DNA from: JAJCYX01 sp965243825
GTDB lineage: Bacteria; Chloroflexota; Dehalococcoidia; Lucifugimonadales; Lucifugimonadaceae
Length of the DNA stretch: 64,000 nucleotides
Assembly: GCA_965243825.1 (NCBI GenBank)
Contig: CBDEVT010000001.1
Coordinates: 620,001 to 684,000 of the forward strand
Direction of reading: 5' to 3'
Position numbers and translations under genes: made by a program. Below the pieces are notes generated by a model that saw only the letters and a list, made by a program, of their open reading frames with translations, ran no database searches and was not told the DNA's origin. Numbering within the stretch: position 1 is the stretch's first letter; each line of letters opens with the position of its first letter. Shown piece by piece: positions 25,293 through 34,945 of the stretch.

Positions 25293-27320
25293 TTACATCA
25301 GATCGCGCGGGAAGCTGCGGCTCCACTTGCGGTCCATTGCGTCTTGGCCATCTCGTGTTACGTGCACATGCAGCGACCAGTGGAAGTTCTCTGAGTCGGA
25401 TTTGATCTGCTGCTCGGCGATAGATTCGAACTGGGATTCGCCGTAACGAATCCTTGTCTCGTGCCTGCCTTCTGCCTTTGCATCACCCGAATCTGTGCGG
25501 TTGGCAACGAAGTGGATCGAGTCAGTGCTTTCGATCTCGAGTCCCGGCCGCACTTCGGACTTGCCACCGCTTGACAGATCAAGCGCGACTGTGCCTGAAA
25601 GTGGCGAGAAAGTCGTGTCCCATGCTGAACTACCGAATCCAGGTAGCTTTCTCGGAGAAGGCAGGAAGTCAGGATTCGTGACGCCGTCATTCATAAGCAC
25701 TGGCAGCGTCAGCGTCGACTGCTCCGCGCCGCCTGTAGCTACGCTGATTGTCGCGTCGCCTGGTGCAGGCCACATGTTCGGGAAGTCGGATCCGGAGATC
25801 GCCAGTCGCAATCGGTGTCCACGTTCGAACTTCCATGCGGTAGCGTCCAACTCGATCTTGATTCGATACTGCTCGTGCGGTGTCATCGGTTCTGGCGGTT
25901 CACCGTGCAACCCGTTTTGTCGCGACCCGTTAAGCACTCCCCTGCTAACCAGTGCGGAGCTACCGTCAGGCGCGACATCCGCAAGTTTGGCAACGAACAA
26001 CGCGGTCGGCTGGTCGGTGGATACGGTAACTGCAAGCACCGCGTGCCCGGCTATGACGAGGTCTTCTTGCAGTAGCAAAGACGTGTAGGTAAGTGCCAGT
26101 GCCTCATCACGACGCTGATCTCCGGACAGACCGAATGGCAATCCGCCGGACCACAAGCCGCCCATGATGCCGACCGAAGGATCGGTCTTGAGCGAGGAGA
26201 CCCGTTCGGAAACAACCGGCTTGTCAGCGAGTCTGTGTCCCCCTGAAGGCTCGGGACTCCCAAGATAGAAGATTCGCTCGGCGGCGTTCTCTGGTGGCCA
26301 ATTTGGTTCGCTGTGCCATGCCCCCGTCGTCTCGGTTCGTGTCTGCGATGGCTGATCGAACTCCTGCACGAAAATCGTGACCGGTGGCTCTTGTGAAACA
26401 CCGTCATCGATGCCTTTCAGGTGAAGTTCGAACCACCGGCGCATCTCATGCAGGTAATCGATGCGAGGGCCGGGAATGGCAACGTCCGGGCGGGAATGAT
26501 TCCACGGGCCGATCAGCACCTTCTTCTCACACTTGATGTTCTGAAATGCGCGAAGCGGAGGGTTCGGATAGCCGTCCTGCCAGCCTCCAATGATGAACGT
26601 GGCGGCCTTCAGCTTTTCGTACTGACCTCGCAGGGAGCCGGGTCTCCAGTATTCGCCGTTGCGGTGGTTCGAAAGCCACTTCTCCATATATGGCTCATAC
26701 TGCTCAATGCGCTTTTGCCACTCATCCTCCCAGCCGTCGCCATACAGCTCTGGATCAGGCGGCAGGGCATTCATACCAGCCATCATCGTGCCGTACGTCG
26801 CAACGTCGTAGTAGCCCTTCAACGCGCCACCCTTGTAGTGGCAGTCGTCCGTGTATCGATCATCCGTCGCATAGATCGGCACGATCGCTTTGAGCGAAGG
26901 CGGCTGCAGCATTGCGACCTGGTAAGACGTGAACCCGCCGTATGACGAGCCGAACATGCCGACGTTGCCGTTACACCACTCTTGCGCGGCAAGCCACTCC
27001 ACGGCGTCATAGCCGTCCTGAGTTTCGACCTGCATGTACTCATCGGTGTTGATGCCCTCCGACGTACCGGTTCCGCGCACATCAAGCCGGACGCTGACGA
27101 ATCCGTGCTCTGCAAAGTAGTCGTGATCGGCAGCGCGGGCAGCCGACTTGTCGTCTTTGCGGTACGGGTGATACTCGATCAGCGCCGGGTACGGACCGGC
27201 ATCTGGACCCTGTTGCGCGTAACTGGGAGGCCAGTGAACTGCCGCAGAAAGTTTTGTGCCGTCCCGTGTTGTGATCTGAACATGGGGAGAGACGGTGATG
27301 GAGTTGTCAGGTTCTGGCAT
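25293..27320 (-). CDS. CocE/NonD family hydrolase
   Basis: A 675-residue alpha/beta hydrolase of the X-Pro dipeptidyl-peptidase S15/CocE family. The N-terminal hydrolase domain has the nucleophile elbow FGSSYGG (Ser126), an Asp downstream, and His in LIGPWNHSRPD. A helical cap lies between residues 150 and 270. The C-terminal jelly-roll domain has RLRLAISGSDFPNMWPAPGD, the family hallmark. Members cut ester or amide bonds of cocaine, glutaryl-cephalosporins or peptides. No signal peptide is visible, so it is probably cytoplasmic. It is a single gene on the minus strand. The true substrate is unknown. Confidence 0.9.
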   Translation of the reverse strand: MPEPDNSITVSPHVQITTRDGTKLSAAVHWPPSYAQQGPDAGPYPALIEYHPYRKDDKSAARAADHDYFAEHGFVSVRLDVRGTGTSEGINTDEYMQVETQDGYDAVEWLAAQEWCNGNVGMFGSSYGGFTSYQVAMLQPPSLKAIVPIYATDDRYTDDCHYKGGALKGYYDVATYGTMMAGMNALPPDPELYGDGWEDEWQKRIEQYEPYMEKWLSNHRNGEYWRPGSLRGQYEKLKAATFIIGGWQDGYPNPPLRAFQNIKCEKKVLIGPWNHSRPDVAIPGPRIDYLHEMRRWFELHLKGIDDGVSQEPPVTIFVQEFDQPSQTRTETTGAWHSEPNWPPENAAERIFYLGSPEPSGGHRLADKPVVSERVSSLKTDPSVGIMGGLWSGGLPFGLSGDQRRDEALALTYTSLLLQEDLVIAGHAVLAVTVSTDQPTALFVAKLADVAPDGSSALVSRGVLNGSRQNGLHGEPPEPMTPHEQYRIKIELDATAWKFERGHRLRLAISGSDFPNMWPAPGDATISVATGGAEQSTLTLPVLMNDGVTNPDFLPSPRKLPGFGSSAWDTTFSPLSGTVALDLSSGGKSEVRPGLEIESTDSIHFVANRTDSGDAKAEGRHETRIRYGESQFESIAEQQIKSDSENFHWSLHVHVTRDGQDAMDRKWSRSFPRDLM

Positions 27321-27441
27321 GCGCCGATATTAGCGGAGTGCGACCTGTACAGATGTACACGGTTTACGCGGAATCCTTAACCAATGCCCTGGATCGTCAG
27401 GGTCGATACAAGGCACGACGGCGCAACCTTCAACACCGTGA

Positions 27442-28443
27442 CTAGCCATTTGGCTTGATGACGAACTTGATTCCTTTGCCATCGCCAGAATCTTTGATGG
27501 CCCGGCCGACATCCTCAAGCTCATACCGGCCTGAGATCACTCCATCAAGCTTCATCTCTGAGATCGCCTCGGGTGTCTGGCTAAAAACGTTTCCGCGACC
27601 GAACGCGCCCTGCAAACGAATCTCCTTGTAGTGGAAGTCGTACAGATCCACTGGCAACGAGGCGCCCTGTGGGCAGACGCCGATCATCAACACATCTCCG
27701 CGAGGTCGAGTAATCTCGGCGCACTTTGCGACTAACGCAGCCTTGCCCACCGCCTCTGCTGCGATCCCTGCACCACGGCCATTCGTCAGATCGTTTACTA
27801 GCTCTGCGATATCGCCGTCTGCAGGGTCGTGCAATATGTCAGCGTCGAGGTCTTTAGCCACTTCTCGGCGAGCCTGCACCGGCTCTGACATGATCGCGGT
27901 TTCGACGCCATGGGACTTCAGGAAGGCCAGGGTGAACTGGCCCATGATGCCGCCACCGATAACAACCGCAACGGCATTCTCAGGAATATCGAGCCTGCTC
28001 ACGCCGGAGAAGCAGCAGGATGCCGGCTCCGTGAGAGCGGCCGTCTCGAATGACATATCGTCCGGGATTCGATGTGCCGACTGAGAGGGCAACACAGACT
28101 GCTCTGCAAAGAAGCCACTGCTTTTGACCGAGTTTTCGCAGCGTGACCAGCTCCAGGTCATGCAGTTTTCACACTCCCCACAGTGGCTCGTGGTATCCAT
28201 AGCAACGCGCTCACCGACACGAGTCTCCGGTACTCCATCACCTACAGCGATGATCTCACCGCTAGCTTCATGCCCGAGTACCGCGGGCGGCGTTGAAGGA
28301 AACAGTCCCTGTGTGATGTGGACGTCTGTTCCACATACGCCGACAGTGTCAACACGGACAACCACCTCACCTGATCCTGGCTCAAGGTCAGCAACCTCAT
28401 CGAGCCTGAATCGGTCTTCGCCAAGCCATGTCATCGCTCTCAT
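27442..28443 (-). CDS. Zinc-dependent medium-chain alcohol dehydrogenase
   Basis: A 333-residue MDR-superfamily dehydrogenase. Catalytic zinc ligands are Cys37 (GVCGTDVH) and His58-Glu59 (GHEASG). The structural zinc lobe keeps all four cysteines, 88, 91, 94 and 102. The Rossmann motif is VVIGGGIMGQFTLAF, followed by an acidic residue near MSEPVQ that suggests NAD. It is close in type to sorbitol, threonine or L-iditol dehydrogenases. It would oxidise a polyol or sugar alcohol to a ketone; the substrate is unknown. It is divergent from the large LuxR-type regulator, with 279 bp between, where both promoters should lie. Confidence 0.9.
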   Translation of the reverse strand: MRAMTWLGEDRFRLDEVADLEPGSGEVVVRVDTVGVCGTDVHITQGLFPSTPPAVLGHEASGEIIAVGDGVPETRVGERVAMDTTSHCGECENCMTWSWSRCENSVKSSGFFAEQSVLPSQSAHRIPDDMSFETAALTEPASCCFSGVSRLDIPENAVAVVIGGGIMGQFTLAFLKSHGVETAIMSEPVQARREVAKDLDADILHDPADGDIAELVNDLTNGRGAGIAAEAVGKAALVAKCAEITRPRGDVLMIGVCPQGASLPVDLYDFHYKEIRLQGAFGRGNVFSQTPEAISEMKLDGVISGRYELEDVGRAIKDSGDGKGIKFVIKPNG

Positions 28444-28722
28444 TTATCGGTTCTTCTTTTTCAGCTCGCTTAAGGTGATGATCGGAAGGCCATCAACCAG
28501 GCCTCGTACTTCCGTGGAAAATTCGGTGTGAGTCTAGGCTTCGGTTTATCGCTTAACAACTGTCTGCTTGACGGCTCCAGCAGTGACGAATGCAGAGTTA
28601 GTTAAAGAAAGTTGAATCCAACTGGGCTAAGGCTCAAACCATCCGGATACGTCAACATTACAGACTTGCCGCGTTCGCAATACAATGCGAGTCGCCTCAC
28701 AAGCCTCAGATGACCTGACTGT

Positions 28723-31260
28723 ATGGATCTTCCAATCCCTTCGACAACCCTGTTTGGCAGGGAACATGAACTGGAGCAGATAGCCCAGTACCTTGACGAC
28801 CCGGACCATCGGTTGGTCACGTTGGTAGGGCCAGGTGGCATTGGCAAGACACGCCTGGGAATTGAAGCAGCGCGTAGATACGGTGACCGGACCAAGGACG
28901 GCGCTGTATTTGTAGACCTGCAGGCGGTTGATGACCCACAGATGGTCGTTCAGTCCCTCGCTGACTCCCTCCAGTTATCTATTCCTAGCCAGGAGACGGC
29001 AGTTGAGCAGATCGCACAGTTCCTCAACGACAAAGAGACTCTGATCTTCTTTGACAATTTCGAGCAGGTCATTGATGCAGCGACTCTGATAGGCCGGCTG
29101 CTTGAGGTATCACCCGGAACCACGGTGCTAGTCACCTCTCGAAGTCCACTCCGAATCTCCCAGGAGTGGCTGATTCACGTCGACGGCCTGCCGGTGCCGC
29201 AGGCTAATCGGCCTCGATCTTCTGCTGAAGTTGCTTCGATGCTCCTGTTCCTGGATCGTGCCAGGCAGGTAAGACCTGATCTTTCACCAGAAAAAGAGCA
29301 GGCACACATCGAACAGATCTGCAGACTTGCTGATGGCATGCCCCTGGCGATAGAGATTGCCGCTTCGTGGACCCGGGTGTTGAACTGCGCGGAAATCGCC
29401 AGCGAGATTGAGAAGAGTCGACAGTTCCTCGCTTCAGGCATGAGAGACGTTCCGGAACGCCATCGAAGTATCCAGGCGATATTCGAGCAGGCCATGCAGA
29501 TGCTGGTGGAGCACGAGCAGAAGGTGTTCGATCGCCTTTCGGTGTTCAAGGGCGGATTCACCAGGGACGCTGCAGAGAAAGTGACCGGCGCCAATCTCCT
29601 GGTTCTTTCGTCACTCGTCGACAGATCCTTGATCCGCGCCACGAGTGATGGCCGCTACAGAATCCATGAGCTGGTCCGACAGTTCGGTGCAGACAAGCTG
29701 GCTGAATCGGAGAGTGAGCGCGCCGCTGTTGAGGCTGCTCACAGTGCTTACTACATGAAGATGCTCTCTGATCTTCACATGGATATGGCTGTCGCCAGGC
29801 AGGCGGAATCGGCCGCGGAGGTGGATGCAGAGCAAGAAAACATTAACGCGGCATGGCGTTATGCGGTGCGAAATGTGAATGCTGAAGCAGTCATCGGAGC
29901 TCTCAATTCGCTCGGAATGTTCATTCAGTACCGGGGCCGGTACGCCGTGGGCGGACAGGTTTTCTCCGAAGCAATTGCTGCATTCCGCCAGGCCGAACAG
30001 ACGGAGCAGGTGAGGACAGCGCAGGCATACATGCTGGTGCAGAACGGCTGGTTCAACCTTCGCCAGGGACGGCTCGACGCTTCGGAAGCCTCTTTCAAAG
30101 AGAGCCACGAACTCCATGAAGAGCTCGGCATGATCCCCATGAAGGGATTCGGCATGGATCCCGAACTGGCCAGTGCGTATGTCGCCTCAACACGAGGAAA
30201 TATCGGACTGGCGAAGAGACTGGCCAGTGAGGGCCTGGCACGCGCCATCGAACAGGACAATGTCCAACACAGGGGCCTGAGCCATCAGCTGCTCGGCCAC
30301 CTGGCCATCCGCGAGGGAGAACTTGAGCTTGGTCGCGAGCACGTGCAGAACGCGTTGGTAGCCTGCGATGAACTCGGAGAAAAGTGGTTCACGTCCTACT
30401 GCCACAACGAACTTGGAGAAGTGGACGTAGCGGAAGGCAATTACGAAGAGGCGAACAGGCACTTCCGCGCAAGCCTTGCAATAAGTGAAGAGTTTGGCGA
30501 CAGGGCCGGTGTTGGACTTTCGCAGGTGTACCTCGGTGAGGTCGCCACGCTCAATAGGCAATTTGAGGATGCCCGGCAGTATTTCGACGAGAGCAAAGAG
30601 GCTTACAAGCAACTGGGGGACCGCGGCGGGATCGCACGGGCGGACAGTGGTCTAGGTGTGCTTGCCGTGGCCGTAGGGAACTTCGCAACAGCTACCGATC
30701 AACTCAACGCGGTGCTTACAGCGGCGAACGAAATGCAGTTCGCTGCAATGATCCTCGACGCGCTTGCTGGGATTGGAGAGCTTGGTCTAAAGACAGGCCA
30801 AGAGGACGCCGGTCGCAAGCTTCTGTCATTCGTGCTTGGTCACCCATCAACGGAATCAAGGACCAGGACGCGGGTAAGGCTGATAGCGGAGCAAGAAGAG
30901 CTCGACCCTGAAACACCGGGCACGCTCGAGGAACAGGTTGCCCTGGGCGAAAAGCTGCTAGCCCAGTCTGCGACTCTTTCGGTGCCGGTGACTTCCCCGG
31001 TGACTTCCAATGAAGTGAGTTCTACGGAAGACGGCGAGTCTGCTCAGCAACTGCCTGATCCACTGACTGAACGCGAGCTTGAAGTTCTAGGAATGATCGC
31101 GCGCGGACTCCCCAATAAGCAGATAGCCGACGATCTGATCGTGTCGCTCGGAACCGTGAAATGGCACAGCAACCAGATCTACACCAAGCTCGGGGTTCAC
31201 AACCGAACCGGCGCGGTGGCTAAAGCACAGGACCTCGGCATCCTCACACCAAACGGCTAG
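28723..31260 (+). CDS. Large NB-ARC/TPR regulator with C-terminal LuxR helix-turn-helix
   Basis: An 845-residue STAND-type transcription regulator. The N-terminal NTPase has Walker A VGPGGIGKT (residues 35-43), Walker B-like TLIFFDNFEQV and TVLVTSRSPLRISQEW. GMPLAIEIAASW is the family GxP motif. A winged-helix segment follows (FDRLSVFKGGFTRDAAEKV). Residues 340-700 are tandem TPR-like helical repeats. The last 70 residues form a GerE/LuxR HTH: PLTERELEVLGMIARGLPNKQIADDLIVSLGTVKWHSNQIYTKLG. Such proteins bind an effector through the TPR part and switch with ATP/ADP. The input signal is unknown. The downstream small genes and methyltransferase on the same strand are candidate targets. A -10-like TACAAT lies at 28680-28685. 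Confidence 0.92.
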   Translation: MDLPIPSTTLFGREHELEQIAQYLDDPDHRLVTLVGPGGIGKTRLGIEAARRYGDRTKDGAVFVDLQAVDDPQMVVQSLADSLQLSIPSQETAVEQIAQFLNDKETLIFFDNFEQVIDAATLIGRLLEVSPGTTVLVTSRSPLRISQEWLIHVDGLPVPQANRPRSSAEVASMLLFLDRARQVRPDLSPEKEQAHIEQICRLADGMPLAIEIAASWTRVLNCAEIASEIEKSRQFLASGMRDVPERHRSIQAIFEQAMQMLVEHEQKVFDRLSVFKGGFTRDAAEKVTGANLLVLSSLVDRSLIRATSDGRYRIHELVRQFGADKLAESESERAAVEAAHSAYYMKMLSDLHMDMAVARQAESAAEVDAEQENINAAWRYAVRNVNAEAVIGALNSLGMFIQYRGRYAVGGQVFSEAIAAFRQAEQTEQVRTAQAYMLVQNGWFNLRQGRLDASEASFKESHELHEELGMIPMKGFGMDPELASAYVASTRGNIGLAKRLASEGLARAIEQDNVQHRGLSHQLLGHLAIREGELELGREHVQNALVACDELGEKWFTSYCHNELGEVDVAEGNYEEANRHFRASLAISEEFGDRAGVGLSQVYLGEVATLNRQFEDARQYFDESKEAYKQLGDRGGIARADSGLGVLAVAVGNFATATDQLNAVLTAANEMQFAAMILDALAGIGELGLKTGQEDAGRKLLSFVLGHPSTESRTRTRVRLIAEQEELDPETPGTLEEQVALGEKLLAQSATLSVPVTSPVTSNEVSSTEDGESAQQLPDPLTERELEVLGMIARGLPNKQIADDLIVSLGTVKWHSNQIYTKLGVHNRTGAVAKAQDLGILTPNG

Positions 31261-31549
31261 TCAGCTACGCATCTGCCGTTTCTTGTTCTCTTACTGGCTC
31301 CCCTGCCATCCACTCCACGCGCCTCCTAACTGAGCACCAAATTCGTTCTGCAAACCAGGGTTGGGTTGGGTTGGTTGGCAACAACAAACCCTGTTACTGG
31401 CCGTTCGGTAGGTACGCGATCGCTTTCTACTGGCGAGACTGTTGGTGTCGGCCTCAGAACTCGGATGAAACGAGTCGAGGGGCAAGAGGGACCCGGAATC
31501 ACAAACCGGAACCGGCACCAGAGCCGGTACCAAATCGGTGAAGGAACAG
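31261..31549 (+). other. Gene-free gap with G-rich repeat and hairpins
   Basis: No ORF is supported here. A G-tract repeat GGGTTGGGTTGGGTTGGTTGG truncated to its core lies at 31358-31378; it has the spacing needed to fold as a G-quadruplex. It also sits in a possible stem, CAGGGTT (31356-31362) with AACCCTG (31387-31393). A hairpin ACCGGC/GCCGGT (31511-31528) lies just before the ribosome-binding site of the next gene. The rest shows nothing recognisable. Confidence 0.5.
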
Positions 31550-31801
31550 ATGGACATGAAGAAAGAACTCAACATCCGCTGCCGAGACCTGGGCGTTGAC
31601 CACGACGGATTCGTGTCAGGTGACTCTCTCGAAAGCCTCGTCTCTTGCGTTGAACAGCAGCTCAACGAACAGGGTGTTCGCCCGAACACAAAAGAGTCGG
31701 CACGACGAATGAAAGACGTTGTCAGGAGCGCACTGCTCCAGGCAAGCAGGCCAGCCAGGTACAGAAGCGCAAACCTTTCACATCTGGCTGAGGCCATCTA
31801 G
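31550..31801 (+). CDS. Small DUF1059-like protein
   Basis: An 83-residue protein. The start MDMKKELNIRCRDLGVDHDGFVSG resembles the first strand and turn of the DUF1059 family, whose members begin with a CRDLG motif. The family's second half is not evident, and the C-terminus is helical and basic. The function of DUF1059 proteins is unknown. The ATG at 31550 has GAAGGA about 6 bp upstream. It follows the LuxR-type regulator gene by 289 bp on the same strand and may be one of its targets. Confidence 0.6.
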   Translation: MDMKKELNIRCRDLGVDHDGFVSGDSLESLVSCVEQQLNEQGVRPNTKESARRMKDVVRSALLQASRPARYRSANLSHLAEAI

Positions 31802-31886
31802 CAAAACGAAACATCAGGGGGGATCAAATTTGGAAACTGACTGTACGGACGACACCTTTTAGCAACCACCGAACAGAGAAAACGAC

Positions 31887-32090
31887 ATGGTTACCGCAAC
31901 ACGACCGATAGAAAAGACGACAGAACAGACCGAACCTGACTTAGCGATAGACCTGATGGACCACTTTTATGTCCACTCGCTGAAGGTTCAGCCAAGGCGC
32001 CGTCCGATCCGGCAGATCGGCGCAACGCCTAACGAGATCGCACAGGCAATTATCGAACGATCACACCGCCGATCACGCAAACACCGATAG
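31887..32090 (+). CDS. Small basic orphan protein
   Basis: A 67-residue ORF from ATG 31887. It has an acidic first third (EKTTEQTEPDLAIDLMDHF) and a strongly basic end (SHRRSRKHR). No family is recognised. The ribosome-binding site is weak (AGAGAAAA). It lies between two supported co-directional genes, with gaps of 85 and 40 bp, which favours a real gene. A 10-codon ORF (TTG 31831) with a GGGGGG site precedes it. Confidence is moderate only. Confidence 0.4.
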   Translation: MVTATRPIEKTTEQTEPDLAIDLMDHFYVHSLKVQPRRRPIRQIGATPNEIAQAIIERSHRRSRKHR

Positions 32091-32130
32091 ACAGAAACAC
32101 AAACAGACAAAACCAGAAAGGAATTCTCAA

Positions 32131-33192
32131 ATGACCACAGCAGCACAACCAGACACGGCATCTTCAACCCCAGCTCCTCAGCCTGAAGTTCAGCAACAGG
32201 CGGGCAAGCTGATAACTCAGTTCGCCGGATACGTCGGCTTCAAGACGATCAAGATGGGGCTAGACAATGGCCTCCTCCAGGCCCTCGCAGAAAACCCAGA
32301 AGGCTTGACCACTGAAGCACTCGCTTCAACCGCCGGGACAGATGAGTTCTACACCGGCGTCTGGGCACGAGCCGCATACGGCGCAGAGATCATCGAGGTC
32401 GATGGAGAAAACCGTTACTCCCTGGCACCTCACATGGAGAACCTGCTTCTTAACGCAGACCACCCGGGTTACGTTGGTGGCATAACCAACGTGTTCAGCG
32501 CCCCGGAGATCTTCGACAACTTCTCTGCCAATCTCAAGAGCGGCGAACGCATCTGGTGGAACGACACCAGCCCGGAGTTTATCGATGGCGTCAGCGGCAC
32601 CGGCCGACCTTTCTACAACCGGCTCATCCCGGCAGGACTCGACAAGATCCCCGGTCTCACCGAGAAGCTTGCTGAAGGTGGTCGAGTCCTGGAGTTGGCT
32701 TCAGGTGCAGGTCGAGGCCTTGTTAAGTTCGCCAACACCTTCCCGAACACGGAACTCATCGGTGTGGATGGCGATGAACACTCGGTAGACGTTGCGTGGG
32801 AACGTGTCCAGGCTGAAGGTGTGGCGGACAGAGTTTCGCTGGTCCATTCCACTCTCGAGGACTTCGTCGAAGAAGAGGCGTATGACCTGGTGTTCATCAA
32901 CATCTCGATGCACGAGTGCAGAGACATCGACAAGGTGACCGCGAATGTGAAGCGGTCGCTCAAGCCCGGCGGCGTCTTCGTAATCTCAGACTTCCCGTTC
33001 CCGGCAACTCACGAAGGTCTGCGTACGCCTCCAGCTCGTTTGCTGTCAGGCATCCAGTACTTCGAAGCTCAGATTGACGATCAGCTCGTGCCAACCGCGG
33101 TGTTCGTTGACCTACTCGACCGGCACAACTTCGATGATGTCGCTGCATTCGATATCACCCCGGTACACAACCTGATCTGGGGTCGAAAGTAG
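32131..33192 (+). CDS. SAM-dependent methyltransferase (O-methyltransferase type)
   Basis: A 353-residue two-domain methyltransferase. Residues 25-110 form a winged-helix dimerisation domain (GLLQALAENPEGLTTEALAST), as in plant and polyketide O-methyltransferases. The catalytic Rossmann fold has motif I VLELASGAGRGLVKFA, acidic motif II LIGVDGDE, motif IV YDLVFINISMHEC and LKPGGVFVISDFPFP. It would transfer a methyl group from SAM to a small molecule or protein; the substrate is unknown. AAAGGAA lies 9 bp before the ATG. A terminator at 33216-33246 ends the transcript. An A/C-rich leader of about 40 bases precedes the gene. Confidence 0.85.
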   Translation: MTTAAQPDTASSTPAPQPEVQQQAGKLITQFAGYVGFKTIKMGLDNGLLQALAENPEGLTTEALASTAGTDEFYTGVWARAAYGAEIIEVDGENRYSLAPHMENLLLNADHPGYVGGITNVFSAPEIFDNFSANLKSGERIWWNDTSPEFIDGVSGTGRPFYNRLIPAGLDKIPGLTEKLAEGGRVLELASGAGRGLVKFANTFPNTELIGVDGDEHSVDVAWERVQAEGVADRVSLVHSTLEDFVEEEAYDLVFINISMHECRDIDKVTANVKRSLKPGGVFVISDFPFPATHEGLRTPPARLLSGIQYFEAQIDDQLVPTAVFVDLLDRHNFDDVAAFDITPVHNLIWGRK

Positions 33193-33215
33193 ATCCGGTT
33201 TTGAAGAACCAGTAA

Positions 33216-33246
33216 GGGCCGCAGGCAGAGTGTCTGCGGCCCTTTC
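33216..33246 (+). terminator. Rho-independent terminator
   Basis: A stem of nine pairs, GGGCCGCAG (33216-33224) with CTGCGGCCC (33234-33242), encloses a 9-base loop and is followed by TTTCG. It lies 24 bp after the methyltransferase stop codon. Confidence 0.75.
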
Positions 33247-33599
33247 GTGTGCTCAAGAGTGACGGGTCCCAACCGCACCTATCGTCTTGATCGTCTTGTC
33301 CAGCGCAGCAGAACAGAGTTCAGCCGGATTTCTTGATTTAGCTTCAGGCATTCGGCACCTCGATGTGACCCCGGTTCGCTAATTGGACGATCAACTATCT
33401 GCTTAAACCGAGCATTGCATCCTATAGCAACGTCCGTATTCCGATAATGCCCCGTTTCGGAGGGCATACCGGTAGAATCGCTCCGCAGCACTGATATCGG
33501 CAAGATTTCAGCTTGAACTGCTTTAGTTCGATGCGCCGCAGGTGTCCTGTGTAGAAGTTGTGGCGCAACTCATCCCACGAAACGGAGACAACGCCAAAA
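33247..33599. other. Gene-free gap before the mannonate-dehydratase-like gene
   Basis: About 350 bases without a supported ORF on either strand. A weak promoter-like pair, TTGCAT (33415-33420) and TATTCC (33437-33442), points towards the downstream gene. A short inverted repeat AGTTG/CAACT lies near 33555-33570. I see nothing else. Confidence 0.4.
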
Positions 33600-34898
33600 A
33601 TGGCCAACCCAACCATCCGAGACATCCGCGTCATCCTCACCGAGCCCGACAACATCCGCCTCGTAATCGTCAAAGTCGAAACCTCCGAACCCGGCCTGTA
33701 TGGCGTCGGTTGCGCCACCTTCACCCAGCGCCCCAGCACCGTTGTTGCTGCAGTTAACGACTATCTGCGTCCGTTCCTTATTGGACGAGAGGTTTCCGAC
33801 ATCGAGGACATCTGGCAGTCCAGCTACGTCTCCTCTTACTGGCGAAACGGACCGGTGCTCAACAACGCTCTCTCTGGAGTCGACCAGGCCCTGTGGGACA
33901 TCAAGGGCAAGATGGCCAACATGCCGGTGTACGACCTGCTTGGCGGCCGCGCTCGTGAAGCTGCTCCTGTCTACGTCCACACCTCCGGTGAATCGCACGA
34001 AGAGGTTGGCGACAAGATGCAGGCGTTCATGGAGAAAGGCCACCATCACATTCGGGTTCAGATGTCCACGCCCGGGTACGCCACCTACGGCAACCGTGGT
34101 GCTGCTGCAGGAACGCAGACCGCTTCTAACCAGGACGTCTCGCAAGGACCGATCGCCGTCACTTCATGGCTCCGTGACTACCAGGACGGCAAGCTGTACG
34201 CGCATCCCGGCGGCGTTTTCGAGCCGAAGCCGTACATGCGATCTGCCATCGGGCTGTTCGAGTACATCCGTGACCGATTCGGCTACGGCGTTGAAATCCT
34301 GCACGACGTTCACGAGCGTATCCCACCGATCCTCGGTGTCTGGTTCGCCAAGGAGGTTGAGAAGTTCCAACTCTTCTTCCTCGAGGACCTCTTCTCGCCG
34401 GAGGACAACGACTACTTCCGCATGGTTCGAGAGCAGTGTGCAACGCCGATTGCCATGGGTGAGCTGTACAACTCACCTCACGAAATGATTCCCATGATCA
34501 AGGACCGCCTGCTGGACTTTCTGCGCATGCACATGTCACAGATCGGTGGCATAACGCCAGCCAGGAAATACTCGGCGATGGGCGAGCTGTTCAACGTTCG
34601 CACCGCATGGCACGGCCCCGGCGACACATCGCCCGTCGGACACGCTGCCAACCTCATGTTGGACCTGAACAACTACAACTTCGGAATCCAGGAGGCCGCC
34701 GTCTTCGGTGAGCGTACAAAAGAGGTATTCCCGGGCTGCCCCGAAGTTCGTGACGGCATGATGTGGTCGAACGGGAAGCCGGGACTCGGCATCGACGTGG
34801 ATGAAGAGCTTGCTGCGAAGTTCCCGTTCAAGGAGCGAGAGTTCGGTGGCGCATGGGACACGGTACGTCGAGCAGACGGCAGCATGGTGAAGCCGTAG
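33600..34898 (+). CDS. Enolase-superfamily enzyme, mannonate dehydratase (RspA/ManD) type
   Basis: A 432-residue enzyme with the ManD/RspA architecture: an N-terminal capping domain, then a barrel. Metal ligands can be read as Asp236 (HDVHE), Glu262 (LEDLF) and Glu288 (GELYN). His238 follows the first ligand, and His338 lies in RTAWHGPGDTSP. HHHIRVQM holds the Arg used in ManD, and the loop PGYATYG holds a candidate Tyr. These residues correspond to those of D-mannonate dehydratase, which makes 2-keto-3-deoxygluconate. Many RspA relatives have low or different activity, so the substrate could be another sugar acid. ATG 33600 is preferred over an upstream 33558 start. A flavin monooxygenase gene follows after 47 bp. 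Confidence 0.88.
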   Translation: MANPTIRDIRVILTEPDNIRLVIVKVETSEPGLYGVGCATFTQRPSTVVAAVNDYLRPFLIGREVSDIEDIWQSSYVSSYWRNGPVLNNALSGVDQALWDIKGKMANMPVYDLLGGRAREAAPVYVHTSGESHEEVGDKMQAFMEKGHHHIRVQMSTPGYATYGNRGAAAGTQTASNQDVSQGPIAVTSWLRDYQDGKLYAHPGGVFEPKPYMRSAIGLFEYIRDRFGYGVEILHDVHERIPPILGVWFAKEVEKFQLFFLEDLFSPEDNDYFRMVREQCATPIAMGELYNSPHEMIPMIKDRLLDFLRMHMSQIGGITPARKYSAMGELFNVRTAWHGPGDTSPVGHAANLMLDLNNYNFGIQEAAVFGERTKEVFPGCPEVRDGMMWSNGKPGLGIDVDEELAAKFPFKEREFGGAWDTVRRADGSMVKP

Positions 34899-34945
34899 AG
34901 GCAGTCGGGGTTGAGTCGGCAGTTTGAGAGTTGCACGGGTGAAAA

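Noticed and set aside
28602..28895. A 97-residue minus-strand ORF opposite the P-loop of the LuxR-type regulator
   Set aside because: It is the antisense shadow of the P-loop region; it has no ribosome-binding site and the plus-strand gene is clear.
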